From: Candidatus Neomicrothrix sp. UBA2517
GTDB taxonomy: Bacteria; Actinomycetota; Acidimicrobiia; Acidimicrobiales; UBA8592
Direction: 5' to 3'
Length of the DNA: 64,000 nt
Assembly (NCBI GenBank): GCA_002341185.1
Contig: DDNP01000003.1
Location: 1 to 64,000, forward strand
Part shown: one piece after another, positions 25,928 to 35,104 of the stretch
Layout of the letters: each line of letters begins with the position of its first letter
How positions within the stretch are numbered: position 1 is the stretch's first letter
Notes under the pieces: generated by a model
The model's input: the letters and a program-made list of their open reading frames with translations, nothing else
The model's database searches: none
What the model was told of the DNA's origin: nothing
Position numbers and translations under genes: made by a program

Positions 25928-25928
25928 T

Positions 25929-26321
25929 ATGTCAAACTCTCTTGTCCAAACCATAGGCAGGCGCAAAAGAGCGGTAGCTCGAGTCCGCTTTAAAGTAGGA
26001 TCTGGAACGATAACAGTCAATGGAAGAACTTTGGAAGACTTCTTCCCTTCTGACACACACAGAATGATAATCACTGAACCACTCCGTATCACAAGTACAG
26101 ATACTTCTTACGATATAGATGCAACCATCGATGGTGGTGGGTCAACTGGTCAAGCTGGAGCTTTACGATTAGGGATCTCACGTGCTTTAGTAGATATTGA
26201 TGGAGATTACCGTGAGTCACTTAAGAAAGCTGGTTTTCTGACTCGGGACTCTAGAAAGAAGGAGTCTAAGAAATACGGTCTCAAAAAGGCTAGAAAAGCT
26301 CCACAATTCTCAAAGCGATAA
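25929..26321 (+). CDS. rpsI: 30S ribosomal protein S9
   Basis: Head protein whose C-terminal tail reaches the P-site tRNA, 130 residues. I chose ATG 25929 (MSNSLVQTIGRRKRAVARVR), one base after rplM; the frame extends back into rplM. GGGSTGQAGALRLGISRAL and the end KARKAPQFSKR are typical. Confidence 0.97.
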   Translation: MSNSLVQTIGRRKRAVARVRFKVGSGTITVNGRTLEDFFPSDTHRMIITEPLRITSTDTSYDIDATIDGGGSTGQAGALRLGISRALVDIDGDYRESLKKAGFLTRDSRKKESKKYGLKKARKAPQFSKR

Positions 26322-26360
26322 CTTAATACTGCCTTTCTAGTCTTCATCTTGGTACGACCT

Positions 26361-26373
26361 CATATTAAATATG
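26361..26373. promoter_or_regulatory. Perfect palindrome upstream of glmM
   Basis: CATATTAAATATG is a perfect 6-1-6 palindrome four bases before the putative -10 box of glmM (26377-26382). It could be an operator. AT-rich palindromes also arise by chance. Confidence 0.3.
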
Positions 26374-26376
26374 AAT

Positions 26377-26382
26377 TAATGT
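26377..26382 (+). promoter_or_regulatory. -10 box placing the start site at the glmM ATG
   Basis: TAATGT ends seven bases before ATG 26390, and there is no Shine-Dalgarno sequence. Transcription would begin at or within a base of the start codon, a leaderless arrangement that recurs in this window. Confidence 0.35.
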
Positions 26383-26389
26383 AGATCAT

Positions 26390-27721
26390 ATGGTCCTCAA
26401 ATTTGGCACGGATGGAGTTCGAGGTCTCGCTCATACTGAATTAACAGCTGAGCTGGTCTCTCATTTAGCTTTCGCAACGGCAAAAACTATTGATGTAAAC
26501 GAATTTATAATAGGAACAGATGGAAGAGAATCTGGTGAAATCTTCGCAAATGCCTTGGCTGGCGGTTTTAAATCTGCAGGCGCTACATCGAAGTATCTAG
26601 GAATAGTTCCAACTCCCGGCATCGCCCACATTGCCTCCCATTTTGGGGTTGGAGGAGCAGTTATTTCGGCATCGCATAACAAAGCTGAATACAACGGAGT
26701 TAAATTTTTCCTACCTAATGGACAGAAACTCTCAGATGAAACACAAAAATCAATCGAAACTATTCTAAATAATAGAATATCTACACAGATGCCATTGGTA
26801 GATATAGAGATCACACCTGATGCGCACGTCTACTTAACTTCATGGATCAATTCTCTTAAAGGTGCTTCGGTGCAAAATAATCTAGACGACCTTTCAATTG
26901 TCATCGATTGTGCAAATGGAGCTGCAAGTAACATAGCGCCACAGTTATTTAAAGAATTTGGTGCAAAACTTAGCGTCATGCATTCTGAACCCAACGGAAA
27001 TAATATTAACCGTAATTGTGGCTCTACCCATATGGGGTCTCTCCAGTTAGCAGTTAACGAGCTAAGCGCAGATTTAGGACTTGCATTTGATGGTGATGCA
27101 GACAGAGTCCTAGCCATAGACAATCAGGGTAATACGATTGACGGCGATTACCTATTGGCTATCTTTGCTAAAGATTTCAAAATTCGCTCAACACTCAAGG
27201 ATAATACTGTTGTCGCTACTGTGATGGCGAATATGGGGTTCCATGAGGCGATGGAAGCATCAGATATAGCGATCCATACGACAGACGTAGGCGATAGACA
27301 TATCCTCAAAACATTACGTGAAAATAATTGGACTCTTGGCGGAGAACAATCCGGGCATATAATTTTTGCTGATAAAGCCGAAACAGGTGATGGGATATTA
27401 ACAGCATTACAGTTAGTCAACTGTCTAAAGAGGTCTGAGATGGGACTTCATGAATTAGCCCAATCATCAATGCAAAAGTTTCCTCAACTTCTTCGGTCAG
27501 TTGAACTGAAGGATCAATTAAACAAGCAAAATAATATTATTGAACGAATTGAACCATATATCCTTCAAGCAGAATCCATGTTCATCAATCAGGGCCGTGT
27601 TCTTGTTCGACGCTCAGGAACTGAACCAATATTACGAGTAATGGTTGAAGGCAAAGAAGAATCCGAAGTCCATCATGTCGCAAATACACTCACCAAGTCG
27701 ATAGAAGAAGCACTTACTTAA
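26390..27721 (+). CDS. glmM: Phosphoglucosamine mutase
   Basis: Converts glucosamine-6-phosphate to glucosamine-1-phosphate for peptidoglycan precursors, 443 residues. The phosphoserine loop is ISASHNKAEYNGVKFF (the usual SASHNP has Lys for Pro here). The Mg2+ loop is AFDGDADRVLAID. The sugar loop is LGGEQSGHIIF. The phosphate loop is RRSGTEPILRVMVEG. It sits directly before the GlmS homologue that makes its substrate, 65 bases apart, but each gene has its own -10-like box. Confidence 0.96.
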   Translation: MVLKFGTDGVRGLAHTELTAELVSHLAFATAKTIDVNEFIIGTDGRESGEIFANALAGGFKSAGATSKYLGIVPTPGIAHIASHFGVGGAVISASHNKAEYNGVKFFLPNGQKLSDETQKSIETILNNRISTQMPLVDIEITPDAHVYLTSWINSLKGASVQNNLDDLSIVIDCANGAASNIAPQLFKEFGAKLSVMHSEPNGNNINRNCGSTHMGSLQLAVNELSADLGLAFDGDADRVLAIDNQGNTIDGDYLLAIFAKDFKIRSTLKDNTVVATVMANMGFHEAMEASDIAIHTTDVGDRHILKTLRENNWTLGGEQSGHIIFADKAETGDGILTALQLVNCLKRSEMGLHELAQSSMQKFPQLLRSVELKDQLNKQNNIIERIEPYILQAESMFINQGRVLVRRSGTEPILRVMVEGKEESEVHHVANTLTKSIEEALT

Positions 27722-27774
27722 GCGATTGAGCTGAAGGATAGCGAAACTGAAGTGATAAGCGCTCGTTAAATCCC

Positions 27775-27780
27775 TACACT
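27775..27780 (+). promoter_or_regulatory. -10 box directly before the glmS start
   Basis: TACACT ends six bases before ATG 27787. The intervening AGAGGA could also act as a weak Shine-Dalgarno if the message starts further up. Confidence 0.4.
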
Positions 27781-27786
27781 AGAGGA

Positions 27787-30700
27787 ATGTGCGGGATTAT
27801 TGCTATTGCTAGACAAAGGTCATCTCGAGTACCCCCATCAAGTAACGAGATTAAGGAGGGAGCGGACCTTGAGAACTTAGGAACAATCCAAACCCATGAA
27901 GATATCGCAAAATATATTTCTCGGTTACTCATTGTCAAGCAACAGATTTCTGGTTCTGCAGGAATAAACACCCTCGTAAACGATCGCGAATTCCGTATCT
28001 ACCTTCAAGGTATTTGTTCCGCTATAACTGAGAAGATAGCCAATTTTGAGTCAGGCTTAGTTGAAGTAGAGAACGACAGCAAAAGGCTAGAAGAGATAAA
28101 TGCAGACCTCATTACACTCAAGGATCTTGTTTGGCATATTGAATGTGACAGGATTTCAGTTTCATTTTCCGTAGAAGAATTGCTATCAGGACGAAAGGGA
28201 GACAGGTTCATTGAAGTCCTTCTCACCGTTCAGCAGATTCTATCGGGTCTAGACAGGTTAGAGGTACGTGGCCGAGATTCAGCTGGAGTTCATATCATGA
28301 TACAAAATCATGGATTAGATCTTCAGAATTCAGGAATACGCCAAGAAATCGAAATGCGAAATAAAGACCTCAATTATAAATCTGGATCAGTGCGAGTTCT
28401 AGATAATGCCTTGAGTATCGTCTATAAGGTAGCTTCAGAAATAGGTGAGCTAGGAGACAATACGAAAGAACTTCGAAAATTAATTCTTTCGGACGATCTC
28501 TTCTTCAAAGCACTTGAAAGTGACAATGTAACAGCAGTTGTCATAGGGCATTCACGATGGGCGAGCGTGGGAATTATCTCAGAACCTAATACACATCCCA
28601 TGAATTCTGAGCAACTCAAGAGCGCAAATGCCCCCTTTGTAGTTGCTGCAGCTAATGGAGATGTAGATAACTTCGCTGATTTAAAGAGAATTCAGGACTT
28701 AGAAATCCCCAAACTCATCACTTCCGATACCAAAGTTATTCCTGCACTGATAGCAAATCAGTTCATAAGAGAACAAGAGCCGACTAGCGATCTTCATGAA
28801 GCCTTTAGAAAAACAATGTTGTCTTTAGATGGTTCTATCGCAGTTATCGCTAGTGGAGGTTTAGAGCCTCATAAGCTGTATCTGGCTTTACGTGGAAGTG
28901 GACAAGGGTTGTATGTCGGTCTTTCAGATGAAGCATATGTAGTGGCTAGCGAGCCGTATGGTCTTGTAGAAACAACTGACAGCTATCTTCGATTAAATGG
29001 AGAAACTCTTGAAAGCCGACAAGGAATCGTGGCTGGCCCAGGTGAAATCGTAACGCTTTCTTTAGATAAGCCAGTTTCATTAGAGTCTTTAGAACGAGTT
29101 GCTTATGACGGGACACTACTTCCTGTTGAGAATGATGAACTCACAAAAGCTGAAATTACAACACGAGATATTGACCGAAGAAACTTTCCACATTTTCTAC
29201 TAAAAGAAATTCATGAAGCACCAGAGTCCTTCAAAAAAACTCTGAGAGGTAATCTATTGCAGCAAGATGGAAGGTATAGAGTTGTTCATTCTGAAAGTGA
29301 ATTTCCTAATTCCATTAGAGAGAGATTAAAAGAGCGCTCTATTGGAAAAATATACATCATAGGCCAAGGAACAGCTGCTATTGCTGGACAAGCATTAGGT
29401 CAGTACCTTACGGAGCAAACAGAAATTCATGCAGAAGCAATCCCATCAACTGAACTCTCCGGCTTTAGACTCTCGACAGATATGTCTAATGTTCTTGTAA
29501 TCGCTATTAGTCAATCGGGGACAACTACTGATACCAATCGAACCGTAGATTTAGTGCGAGGGCGGGGTGCTTCAGTAATAGTAATTGTCAACAGAAGGAA
29601 TTCGGACCTTTCCCAGAAGGCAGATGGAGTTATATATACATCAGATGGTCGAGATATTGAAATGAGCGTCGCTTCTACTAAAGCCTTCTATTCACAAATT
29701 GCAGCAAGTTTTTTATTAGGCATTTCAATACGCGATCAGGTCATAAGTGAACCTGATAATTCAGAAAATACGCATAACCGTCAGATTCTTCTCGAAGAAT
29801 TGAGCGGACTTCCACAGAAAATGCTTAATGTCCTGGAACAACGTGAACACATACGTGATGTGGTTTTTGAGCTAGCGCCTTCAAAGCGGTATTGGGCTCT
29901 TGCTGGTAATGGTTTAAACATCGTTGCAGCAAGAGAAATACGTATCAAACTCTCAGAGCTTTGTTATAAATCAATAGCTGCAGATTACACCGAAGACAAA
30001 AAACATATTGATCTTTCAGCTGAACCATTGATCTTAATATGTGCCACGGGGTTAAATGACTCAATGGAATCCGATGTGGCGAAAGAAGTTGCAATTTACA
30101 AGGCCCATAAAGCCTCACCCATAGTAATAACTGATAAGGGTGGAGCATACCCAGATGCTCATCGAGTCATTTCGGTTCCAAGAACGAGTCCTAAATTATC
30201 ATTTATTCTTGCCACTATGGTGGGTCATTTATTTGGTTACGAGGCAGCGCTCTCAATAGATGCGTTGGCTTTACCGTTCAGACAGACTAGGTCGCTAATA
30301 GAAAGAACTCTTTCTAACAACCCGCTTATAGGCGCACAAGAAATTTTGGAATCTATTGGACAATCTTTGGAGTCAATAACAAACTCATTTTTTGATGGAT
30401 TACGTTCGGGTTCTTATAACGGAAGTTTAGAAGCAAGCACAGCGACTCGTATCTCAACTCTTTATAAATACGCATTAGGGACGATACCACTTGATTCTTA
30501 CCAAATAGACACAGGGAAAGTAGGAACTCCAGCAACTTTACTGGAAGACCTCAATGCTGCTTTAACAATTGGCATTGAGGAACTGACCAGACCAATTGAC
30601 GCAATAAAACATCAAGCGAAAACAGTTACAGTTGGCATTTCTCGATCCGATGAAGAGCTTATTCAACTGCAACTTGTGACCGAGATGCTTGACTCTGGTA

Positions 30701-31218
30701 CGCCACGGGATCGGATTTCCTATAGAAATCTTCGTTTCCTCGCAGCCATAGACCCAGCTGTTAAGTCGATTTCAGGGTTTATTAGGTATGGGATTGAAGG
30801 AGATGTTAAGTCAGGTAATGCCCAAGTACATGTCATAGATAAGGGTGGAATCGCTCATGATCTTACTTCAAGAACTGAAAGGGATCCCAAATTAAAGGGG
30901 AGTAAACATCTTGTAGCACTACAACAAGAAGTCATTATTACTAAAGGAAGACATGATCAAAGGATCATTATCCTGGTTCCTGAAATTAAGGATAAACAGA
31001 CTATTGGTTTAACGCTTTTACATATTGAACTTGAAGATTATTTGACTGAACAAACTGCAAGGCATGTGATGGAAGGTTACAAGGATAGATACATAGCAAT
31101 ATCTGATTATATAACTGAGACTGAGCCAACATTTAGGTCGGATATTCTTACCTCAATACCCGTAGATGAGTTACTGATTTCCCCCGTAGAGGATTTACTC
31201 TCATACTGGAATCAATGA
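27787..31218 (+). CDS. glmS: Enlarged glutamine-fructose-6-phosphate aminotransferase homologue
   Basis: Predicted to make glucosamine-6-phosphate from fructose-6-phosphate and glutamine. It has 1143 residues against about 610 usually. Cys2 (MCGIIAI) is the glutaminase nucleophile. An insert of about 130 residues precedes VRGRDSAG (160-167). GHSRWAS (254-260) and ANGDVDN (289-295) complete the glutaminase. SIS1 (about 469-640) has HFLLKEIHEAP, SQSGTTTDTNR and SVASTKAF. SIS2 (about 703-830) keeps by hand alignment the isomerase residues E724 and H740 (DKKHID). The canonical tail PRNLAKSVTVE is replaced by PFRQTRSLIERTL, and about 310 further residues of unknown fold follow. Placement after glmM supports the role. 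Activity is likely but unproven. Confidence 0.85.
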   Translation: MCGIIAIARQRSSRVPPSSNEIKEGADLENLGTIQTHEDIAKYISRLLIVKQQISGSAGINTLVNDREFRIYLQGICSAITEKIANFESGLVEVENDSKRLEEINADLITLKDLVWHIECDRISVSFSVEELLSGRKGDRFIEVLLTVQQILSGLDRLEVRGRDSAGVHIMIQNHGLDLQNSGIRQEIEMRNKDLNYKSGSVRVLDNALSIVYKVASEIGELGDNTKELRKLILSDDLFFKALESDNVTAVVIGHSRWASVGIISEPNTHPMNSEQLKSANAPFVVAAANGDVDNFADLKRIQDLEIPKLITSDTKVIPALIANQFIREQEPTSDLHEAFRKTMLSLDGSIAVIASGGLEPHKLYLALRGSGQGLYVGLSDEAYVVASEPYGLVETTDSYLRLNGETLESRQGIVAGPGEIVTLSLDKPVSLESLERVAYDGTLLPVENDELTKAEITTRDIDRRNFPHFLLKEIHEAPESFKKTLRGNLLQQDGRYRVVHSESEFPNSIRERLKERSIGKIYIIGQGTAAIAGQALGQYLTEQTEIHAEAIPSTELSGFRLSTDMSNVLVIAISQSGTTTDTNRTVDLVRGRGASVIVIVNRRNSDLSQKADGVIYTSDGRDIEMSVASTKAFYSQIAASFLLGISIRDQVISEPDNSENTHNRQILLEELSGLPQKMLNVLEQREHIRDVVFELAPSKRYWALAGNGLNIVAAREIRIKLSELCYKSIAADYTEDKKHIDLSAEPLILICATGLNDSMESDVAKEVAIYKAHKASPIVITDKGGAYPDAHRVISVPRTSPKLSFILATMVGHLFGYEAALSIDALALPFRQTRSLIERTLSNNPLIGAQEILESIGQSLESITNSFFDGLRSGSYNGSLEASTATRISTLYKYALGTIPLDSYQIDTGKVGTPATLLEDLNAALTIGIEELTRPIDAIKHQAKTVTVGISRSDEELIQLQLVTEMLDSGTPRDRISYRNLRFLAAIDPAVKSISGFIRYGIEGDVKSGNAQVHVIDKGGIAHDLTSRTERDPKLKGSKHLVALQQEVIITKGRHDQRIIILVPEIKDKQTIGLTLLHIELEDYLTEQTARHVMEGYKDRYIAISDYITETEPTFRSDILTSIPVDELLISPVEDLLSYWNQ

Positions 31219-31255
31219 TGGAGAATACTGTTGCAATAAACGAATTGAGCTATGA

Positions 31256-32605
31256 ATGATTCCTGTTGTAACCCCATCTGAAATGGCAGCTATTGATGAA
31301 CAGGCTGATGAGCCGATAGAACTTCTAATACAGCGAGCCGGTCAAGCAGTAGCGTGGAAGGCACGACAAATACTTAAAGGTACTTACGGGAAAAGAGTAA
31401 TGGTCATAGCTGGAAAAGGAAATAATGGAGCTGACGGATTAGAAGCAGCAAAACATTTACAAAGATGGGGAATTAAGGTCAATGTTATTTCAATCGATAA
31501 TGTCCCATTGTCAGTTCAAGAATGTGATTTATTGATTGATGCTGTTGTGGGCACAGGTCTTAAACGCCCCTATAACGCCCCTGATTTTTTTGTTCCAACG
31601 CTTTCTGTAGATATTCCAAGCGGAATTTGCGGTCTGACAGGAGAAGCAAAGGGAAACCCCTTTAAAGCTAAGGAAACCATTACCTTTCAAGCCCTTAAAC
31701 AAGGGCACTTATTAGCAAGTGGGCCTTCCCATACAGGTTCAATAACTATTGCGGATATCGGATTAGATGTGTCTGAGACAAAAACTTATGTTCTCGAAAA
31801 GTCCGATGTTGCGACAATGCTTAGCAATATGCATGACAGAGAACATAAATGGAAGGCCGCTTGTTGGGTTATCGGGGGATCACATGGGATGACTGGAGCG
31901 CCATTACTCGCTTCGAAAGCAGCGCTAAGATCAGGTTCCGGATATGTGAGACTCAGCATCCCAGGGGAGTTATCAAAAATGTCATCCGAGATAGTAGGAT
32001 TCAATCTTCCTTCTGCGAATTGGGAAAAGGAGATATGTGGATCAGAACAAAAGAGATTTAACTCACTAGTAGTGGGACCTGGTTTGGGGAAGTCTCCCGA
32101 AACTATCTCGTCAGTGCATAACTTACTTACAAAGACACAAATTCCCATTGTGTTAGATGCCGATGCACTGTACGCGATTGGGCAACAACCTAAGGACAAC
32201 CTGAAGTTCGATAGAAATATAATTCTTACTCCGCATGATGCAGAATATGAATACTTAACAGGGCATAGACCCCAAAATAACCGAGTTACTGATGTATGTA
32301 ATGAAGCAATGAAACTCAATGCAATCATTTTGCTTAAAGGCCCCACAACTGTAGTAGCACACCCCGACGGAAGGTCCTTCCTTGTCAATAATGGTGACCA
32401 ACGTCTTGCTACTGCTGGAACAGGTGATGTCTTGAGTGGGATTATTGGTGGACTTTTATCTCAAGGAGTCTCACCATTTGAGGCTGCAGCTACTGGTGCG
32501 TGGATACACGCGGAATCATCCAATAACTGTTTAGCAAAAGGAATGGTTGCATCAGATATTATTAATGCAATACCGGAGGTGCTCAGTGAGACCCACATGG
32601 GCTGA
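31256..32605 (+). CDS. nnr: Bifunctional NAD(P)HX epimerase/dehydratase
   Basis: Repairs hydrated NADH and NADPH, 449 residues. The N-terminal YjeF epimerase domain (about 1-185) has MVIAGKGNNGADGLEAA. The C-terminal ADP-dependent dehydratase domain (about 200-449) has VVGPGLGKSPET, VLDADALYAI, LTPHDAEYEYLTG and ATAGTGDVLSGIIGG. The last 20 bases overlap alr, so the two are coupled. nnr-alr-tsaE order is a recurrent neighbourhood in bacteria. The symbol nnr follows E. coli usage. Confidence 0.93.
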   Translation: MIPVVTPSEMAAIDEQADEPIELLIQRAGQAVAWKARQILKGTYGKRVMVIAGKGNNGADGLEAAKHLQRWGIKVNVISIDNVPLSVQECDLLIDAVVGTGLKRPYNAPDFFVPTLSVDIPSGICGLTGEAKGNPFKAKETITFQALKQGHLLASGPSHTGSITIADIGLDVSETKTYVLEKSDVATMLSNMHDREHKWKAACWVIGGSHGMTGAPLLASKAALRSGSGYVRLSIPGELSKMSSEIVGFNLPSANWEKEICGSEQKRFNSLVVGPGLGKSPETISSVHNLLTKTQIPIVLDADALYAIGQQPKDNLKFDRNIILTPHDAEYEYLTGHRPQNNRVTDVCNEAMKLNAIILLKGPTTVVAHPDGRSFLVNNGDQRLATAGTGDVLSGIIGGLLSQGVSPFEAAATGAWIHAESSNNCLAKGMVASDIINAIPEVLSETHMG

Positions 32606-33692
32606 TATTGATCTGTCAGCAATTAAAGATAATGTGACAGAGTTAAAGAAACTAGTCTCTCCAGCTCTTTTCTGTGCAGTAGTCAAAGCTGACGCATACG
32701 GTCATGGGGCTGTCCCTGTTGCACGAGCTGCTGTAGAAGGTGGCGCTGATTGGCTTGCGGTAGCATTGGTAGAAGAGGGAAGAGAGTTACGAGATGCTGG
32801 GATAGCAACTCCAATACTTGTTCTTTCAGAACCTCGCCCCTCAGAAATGGTCGAAGTCGTTGAGTGTAATTTAGTTCCCACTGTTTATAGTGGCGCAGGA
32901 ATTTCTGCTGCTGCCGCTGCTGCATCATCAGCAAATACTGTATTAAGCGTCCATCTAAAAATTGATTCTGGCATGAGAAGAGTTGGCGCTGAACCAGAGT
33001 TTGCATTCACATTAGCTGAATCAGTTAGCCAACGTGAATCCTTGCATCTAGAAGGCTTATGGACCCATTGTGCAGTTGCCGACAATCCTGATAATCCGTT
33101 TTCGATGCAACAATTATCTATTTTCAATGATGCCCTGAATGCCTTAAGGGGGAAAGGTATCCAGATACAGATCTGTCATGCAGCAAATTCAGCTTTAGCA
33201 CTTAATTTTCCTATAGGCCGTTACGACATGGTGAGATGCGGGATCGCAACTTATGGTATTTCCCCAACGGAAGATTGGGATGGAAAAGTATCTATTCGAC
33301 CAGCAATGAGTTTACGGTCTGAAGTATCATTTACGAAAAATATAAGCGCAGGAGAAGGCGTCTCGTATGGTTTAGCTTGGCGTGCTCCGAAAGATACGAA
33401 AATAGCGACAGTACCATTGGGTTACGCAGATGGGCTGAGACGCAATTTTGGAAATCAGGGGGGAATGGTGCTCATACAAGGTAAGAAGCTTCCTATTGTC
33501 GGCAATATAACAATGGATCAGTTTCTTGTCGATTGTGGAGAAACTAACGTATCCTCTGGAGATGAAGTTGTCCTTATCGGCACTCAACTAGGCGAAAAGA
33601 TCACTGCTTCAGAATGGGCGAATTGTTTAGGTACGATTCCCTATGAAGTAATTTGTGGGATAGAGAGCCGAATACCTAGACGTTACATTTAG
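32586..33692 (+). CDS. alr: Alanine racemase
   Basis: PLP enzyme making D-alanine for peptidoglycan, 368 residues. I chose GTG 32586 (VRPTWADIDLSAI) because GGAGGT lies five bases upstream; the frame is open to 32547 inside nnr. The PLP lysine lies in AVVKADAYGHG (about residue 35). The catalytic tyrosine lies in GEGVSYGLAW, and TMDQFLVDCG is the C-terminal domain signature. The wall role agrees with nearby glmM and glmS. Confidence 0.96.
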   Translation: MRPTWADIDLSAIKDNVTELKKLVSPALFCAVVKADAYGHGAVPVARAAVEGGADWLAVALVEEGRELRDAGIATPILVLSEPRPSEMVEVVECNLVPTVYSGAGISAAAAAASSANTVLSVHLKIDSGMRRVGAEPEFAFTLAESVSQRESLHLEGLWTHCAVADNPDNPFSMQQLSIFNDALNALRGKGIQIQICHAANSALALNFPIGRYDMVRCGIATYGISPTEDWDGKVSIRPAMSLRSEVSFTKNISAGEGVSYGLAWRAPKDTKIATVPLGYADGLRRNFGNQGGMVLIQGKKLPIVGNITMDQFLVDCGETNVSSGDEVVLIGTQLGEKITASEWANCLGTIPYEVICGIESRIPRRYI

Positions 33693-33700
33693 GAATACTT

Positions 33701-34555
33701 ATGATTACTGATATTGAAGGAATAAAAGTAGGGCATTGGACAGATGACATCTCGCAAACAGGTTGCACAGTTATTCTGTTTCCAGATGGAACAACTGCCT
33801 CGGGTGAGATTAGAGGTGGGGCACCTGCTACTCGAGACTTCGCTTTGCTGCACCCCACACGTTTGGTAGATCAAATTAACGCCGTGGTGTTATCAGGCGG
33901 TTCAGCTTTTGGACTAGCAGCATGTTCAGGAGTAATGGAATTTCTCGAAGAGAATGATAAAGGGTTTAATACATCTGCAGGAAAAGTACCCATAGTCGTG
34001 GGATTATCATTGTTCGACTTAGGAAGTGGTTCTCCTAAGATTCGACCAGGGCATCAACAGGGGAAAGAAGCAGCCAGCTCAGCGACCTCAACAACATTAC
34101 TTGGAAGAATAGGAGCTGGGACAGGAGCAACAGTATCAAAGTGGAGAGGTAAAGAGTTTTCTGCCTCGGGAGGGTTAGGGGGATCAATCCTCCGAGAAGG
34201 AAATTTGATAGTTGCTTGCCTTATCGCTGTTAACGCAAGCGGTGATATAGATTTTGGAGAATATCCAGATAAGATCCGAGGCCAAGATTTTAACTTTCCT
34301 AAAGTTAACCCATTTGAGAATACGACTATTGGTGTTGTGGCAACGAACGCAAAGTTAAATAAATCAGACTGCTTCCTTATCAGCCAAAGCGCCCATGATG
34401 GTTATGCGCGAGCCTTATTCCCTGCTCATACCAGCGGAGATGGAGACGCAATAGTAGTTGCAGCAACCGGGCAAGTAAATGCAGAAATTTCAATCGTTCG
34501 TTCACTAACGACACTTACAGTTGAAACAGCAATTAAAAATGTTTCAGACAAATAA
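33701..34555 (+). CDS. P1 family (S58) peptidase / nylon-oligomer hydrolase-like
   Basis: Member of the DmpA/NylC-like Ntn-hydrolase family, 284 residues. IEGIKVGHWTDDISQTGCTV and RGGAPATRDFALL form the N-terminus; VLSGGSAFGLAACSGVMEFL the core. VVATNAKLNKSDCFLISQSA contains the expected self-cleavage and nucleophile region, followed by RALFPAHTSGDGDA. Substrate is unknown; relatives cleave N-terminal amino acids, beta-peptides or amide oligomers. It starts nine bases after alr and is probably in the same transcript. Confidence 0.88.
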   Translation: MITDIEGIKVGHWTDDISQTGCTVILFPDGTTASGEIRGGAPATRDFALLHPTRLVDQINAVVLSGGSAFGLAACSGVMEFLEENDKGFNTSAGKVPIVVGLSLFDLGSGSPKIRPGHQQGKEAASSATSTTLLGRIGAGTGATVSKWRGKEFSASGGLGGSILREGNLIVACLIAVNASGDIDFGEYPDKIRGQDFNFPKVNPFENTTIGVVATNAKLNKSDCFLISQSAHDGYARALFPAHTSGDGDAIVVAATGQVNAEISIVRSLTTLTVETAIKNVSDK

Positions 34556-34603
34556 TTTTTAGCTAGGTTTTGTAAACACATCAATTCTCTACCCGAGAAG
34601 CAC

Positions 34604-34609
34604 TAACCT
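34604..34609 (+). promoter_or_regulatory. -10 box directly before the tsaE start
   Basis: TAACCT ends six bases before GTG 34616, with no clear Shine-Dalgarno. This would make the tsaE-tsaB-rimI-tsaD message leaderless. Confidence 0.45.
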
Positions 34610-34615
34610 TAAGGT

Positions 34616-35104
34616 GTGATAAAAGTAACTGCAGCCTCACTAAGTGGCACACATCAAGCAGCTGAATCAGTTGCAGAAATCGTTCAATCCGGTGATGTAA
34701 TTCTGCTCGTTGGAGACTTAGGGGCTGGCAAAACTGCGTTCACTCAAGGCTTTGGAAGGGCATTGGGCGTGAGCGAACCTATTACGAGTCCCACTTTTAC
34801 ACTCGCAAGAGAGTACAAAGGCACTTTACAGATTCATCACCTTGACGTGTACCGAATAGACCAAATTGAGGAGGTTCGTGACTTAGCCCTTCCAGAATTA
34901 TTTGAAGGCAATTCGGTGACTTTGATTGAATGGGGTGATCAAATCATTTCAGCATTGCCTAAGGATCATCTAGAAATATCTTTTGAATATTGCGAAATAG
35001 ATACTGCTCGCCTCATTACATTCACTGCGAATGGTCGCTCCTGGAACAAACGACTTCTTGCCTTGAAGCAGTCCCTTAACATAAAGGGTTTGATGCAATG
35101 CTAA
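34616..35104 (+). CDS. tsaE: tRNA t6A biosynthesis ATPase TsaE
   Basis: ATPase that drives the TsaB-TsaD complex in N6-threonylcarbamoyladenosine formation at A37 of ANN-reading tRNAs, 162 residues. The Walker A is GDLGAGKTAFTQGFGRALG. SPTFTLAREYKG, HLDVYRI and IEWGDQI are family motifs. The start is GTG 34616. It overlaps tsaB by seven bases. Confidence 0.95.
   Translation: MIKVTAASLSGTHQAAESVAEIVQSGDVILLVGDLGAGKTAFTQGFGRALGVSEPITSPTFTLAREYKGTLQIHHLDVYRIDQIEEVRDLALPELFEGNSVTLIEWGDQIISALPKDHLEISFEYCEIDTARLITFTANGRSWNKRLLALKQSLNIKGLMQC

Noticed and set aside
31786..32388. 200-codon open frame on the minus strand inside nnr
   Set aside because: It runs antisense to a complete, motif-rich nnr gene and the translation has no recognisable domain or start signal.
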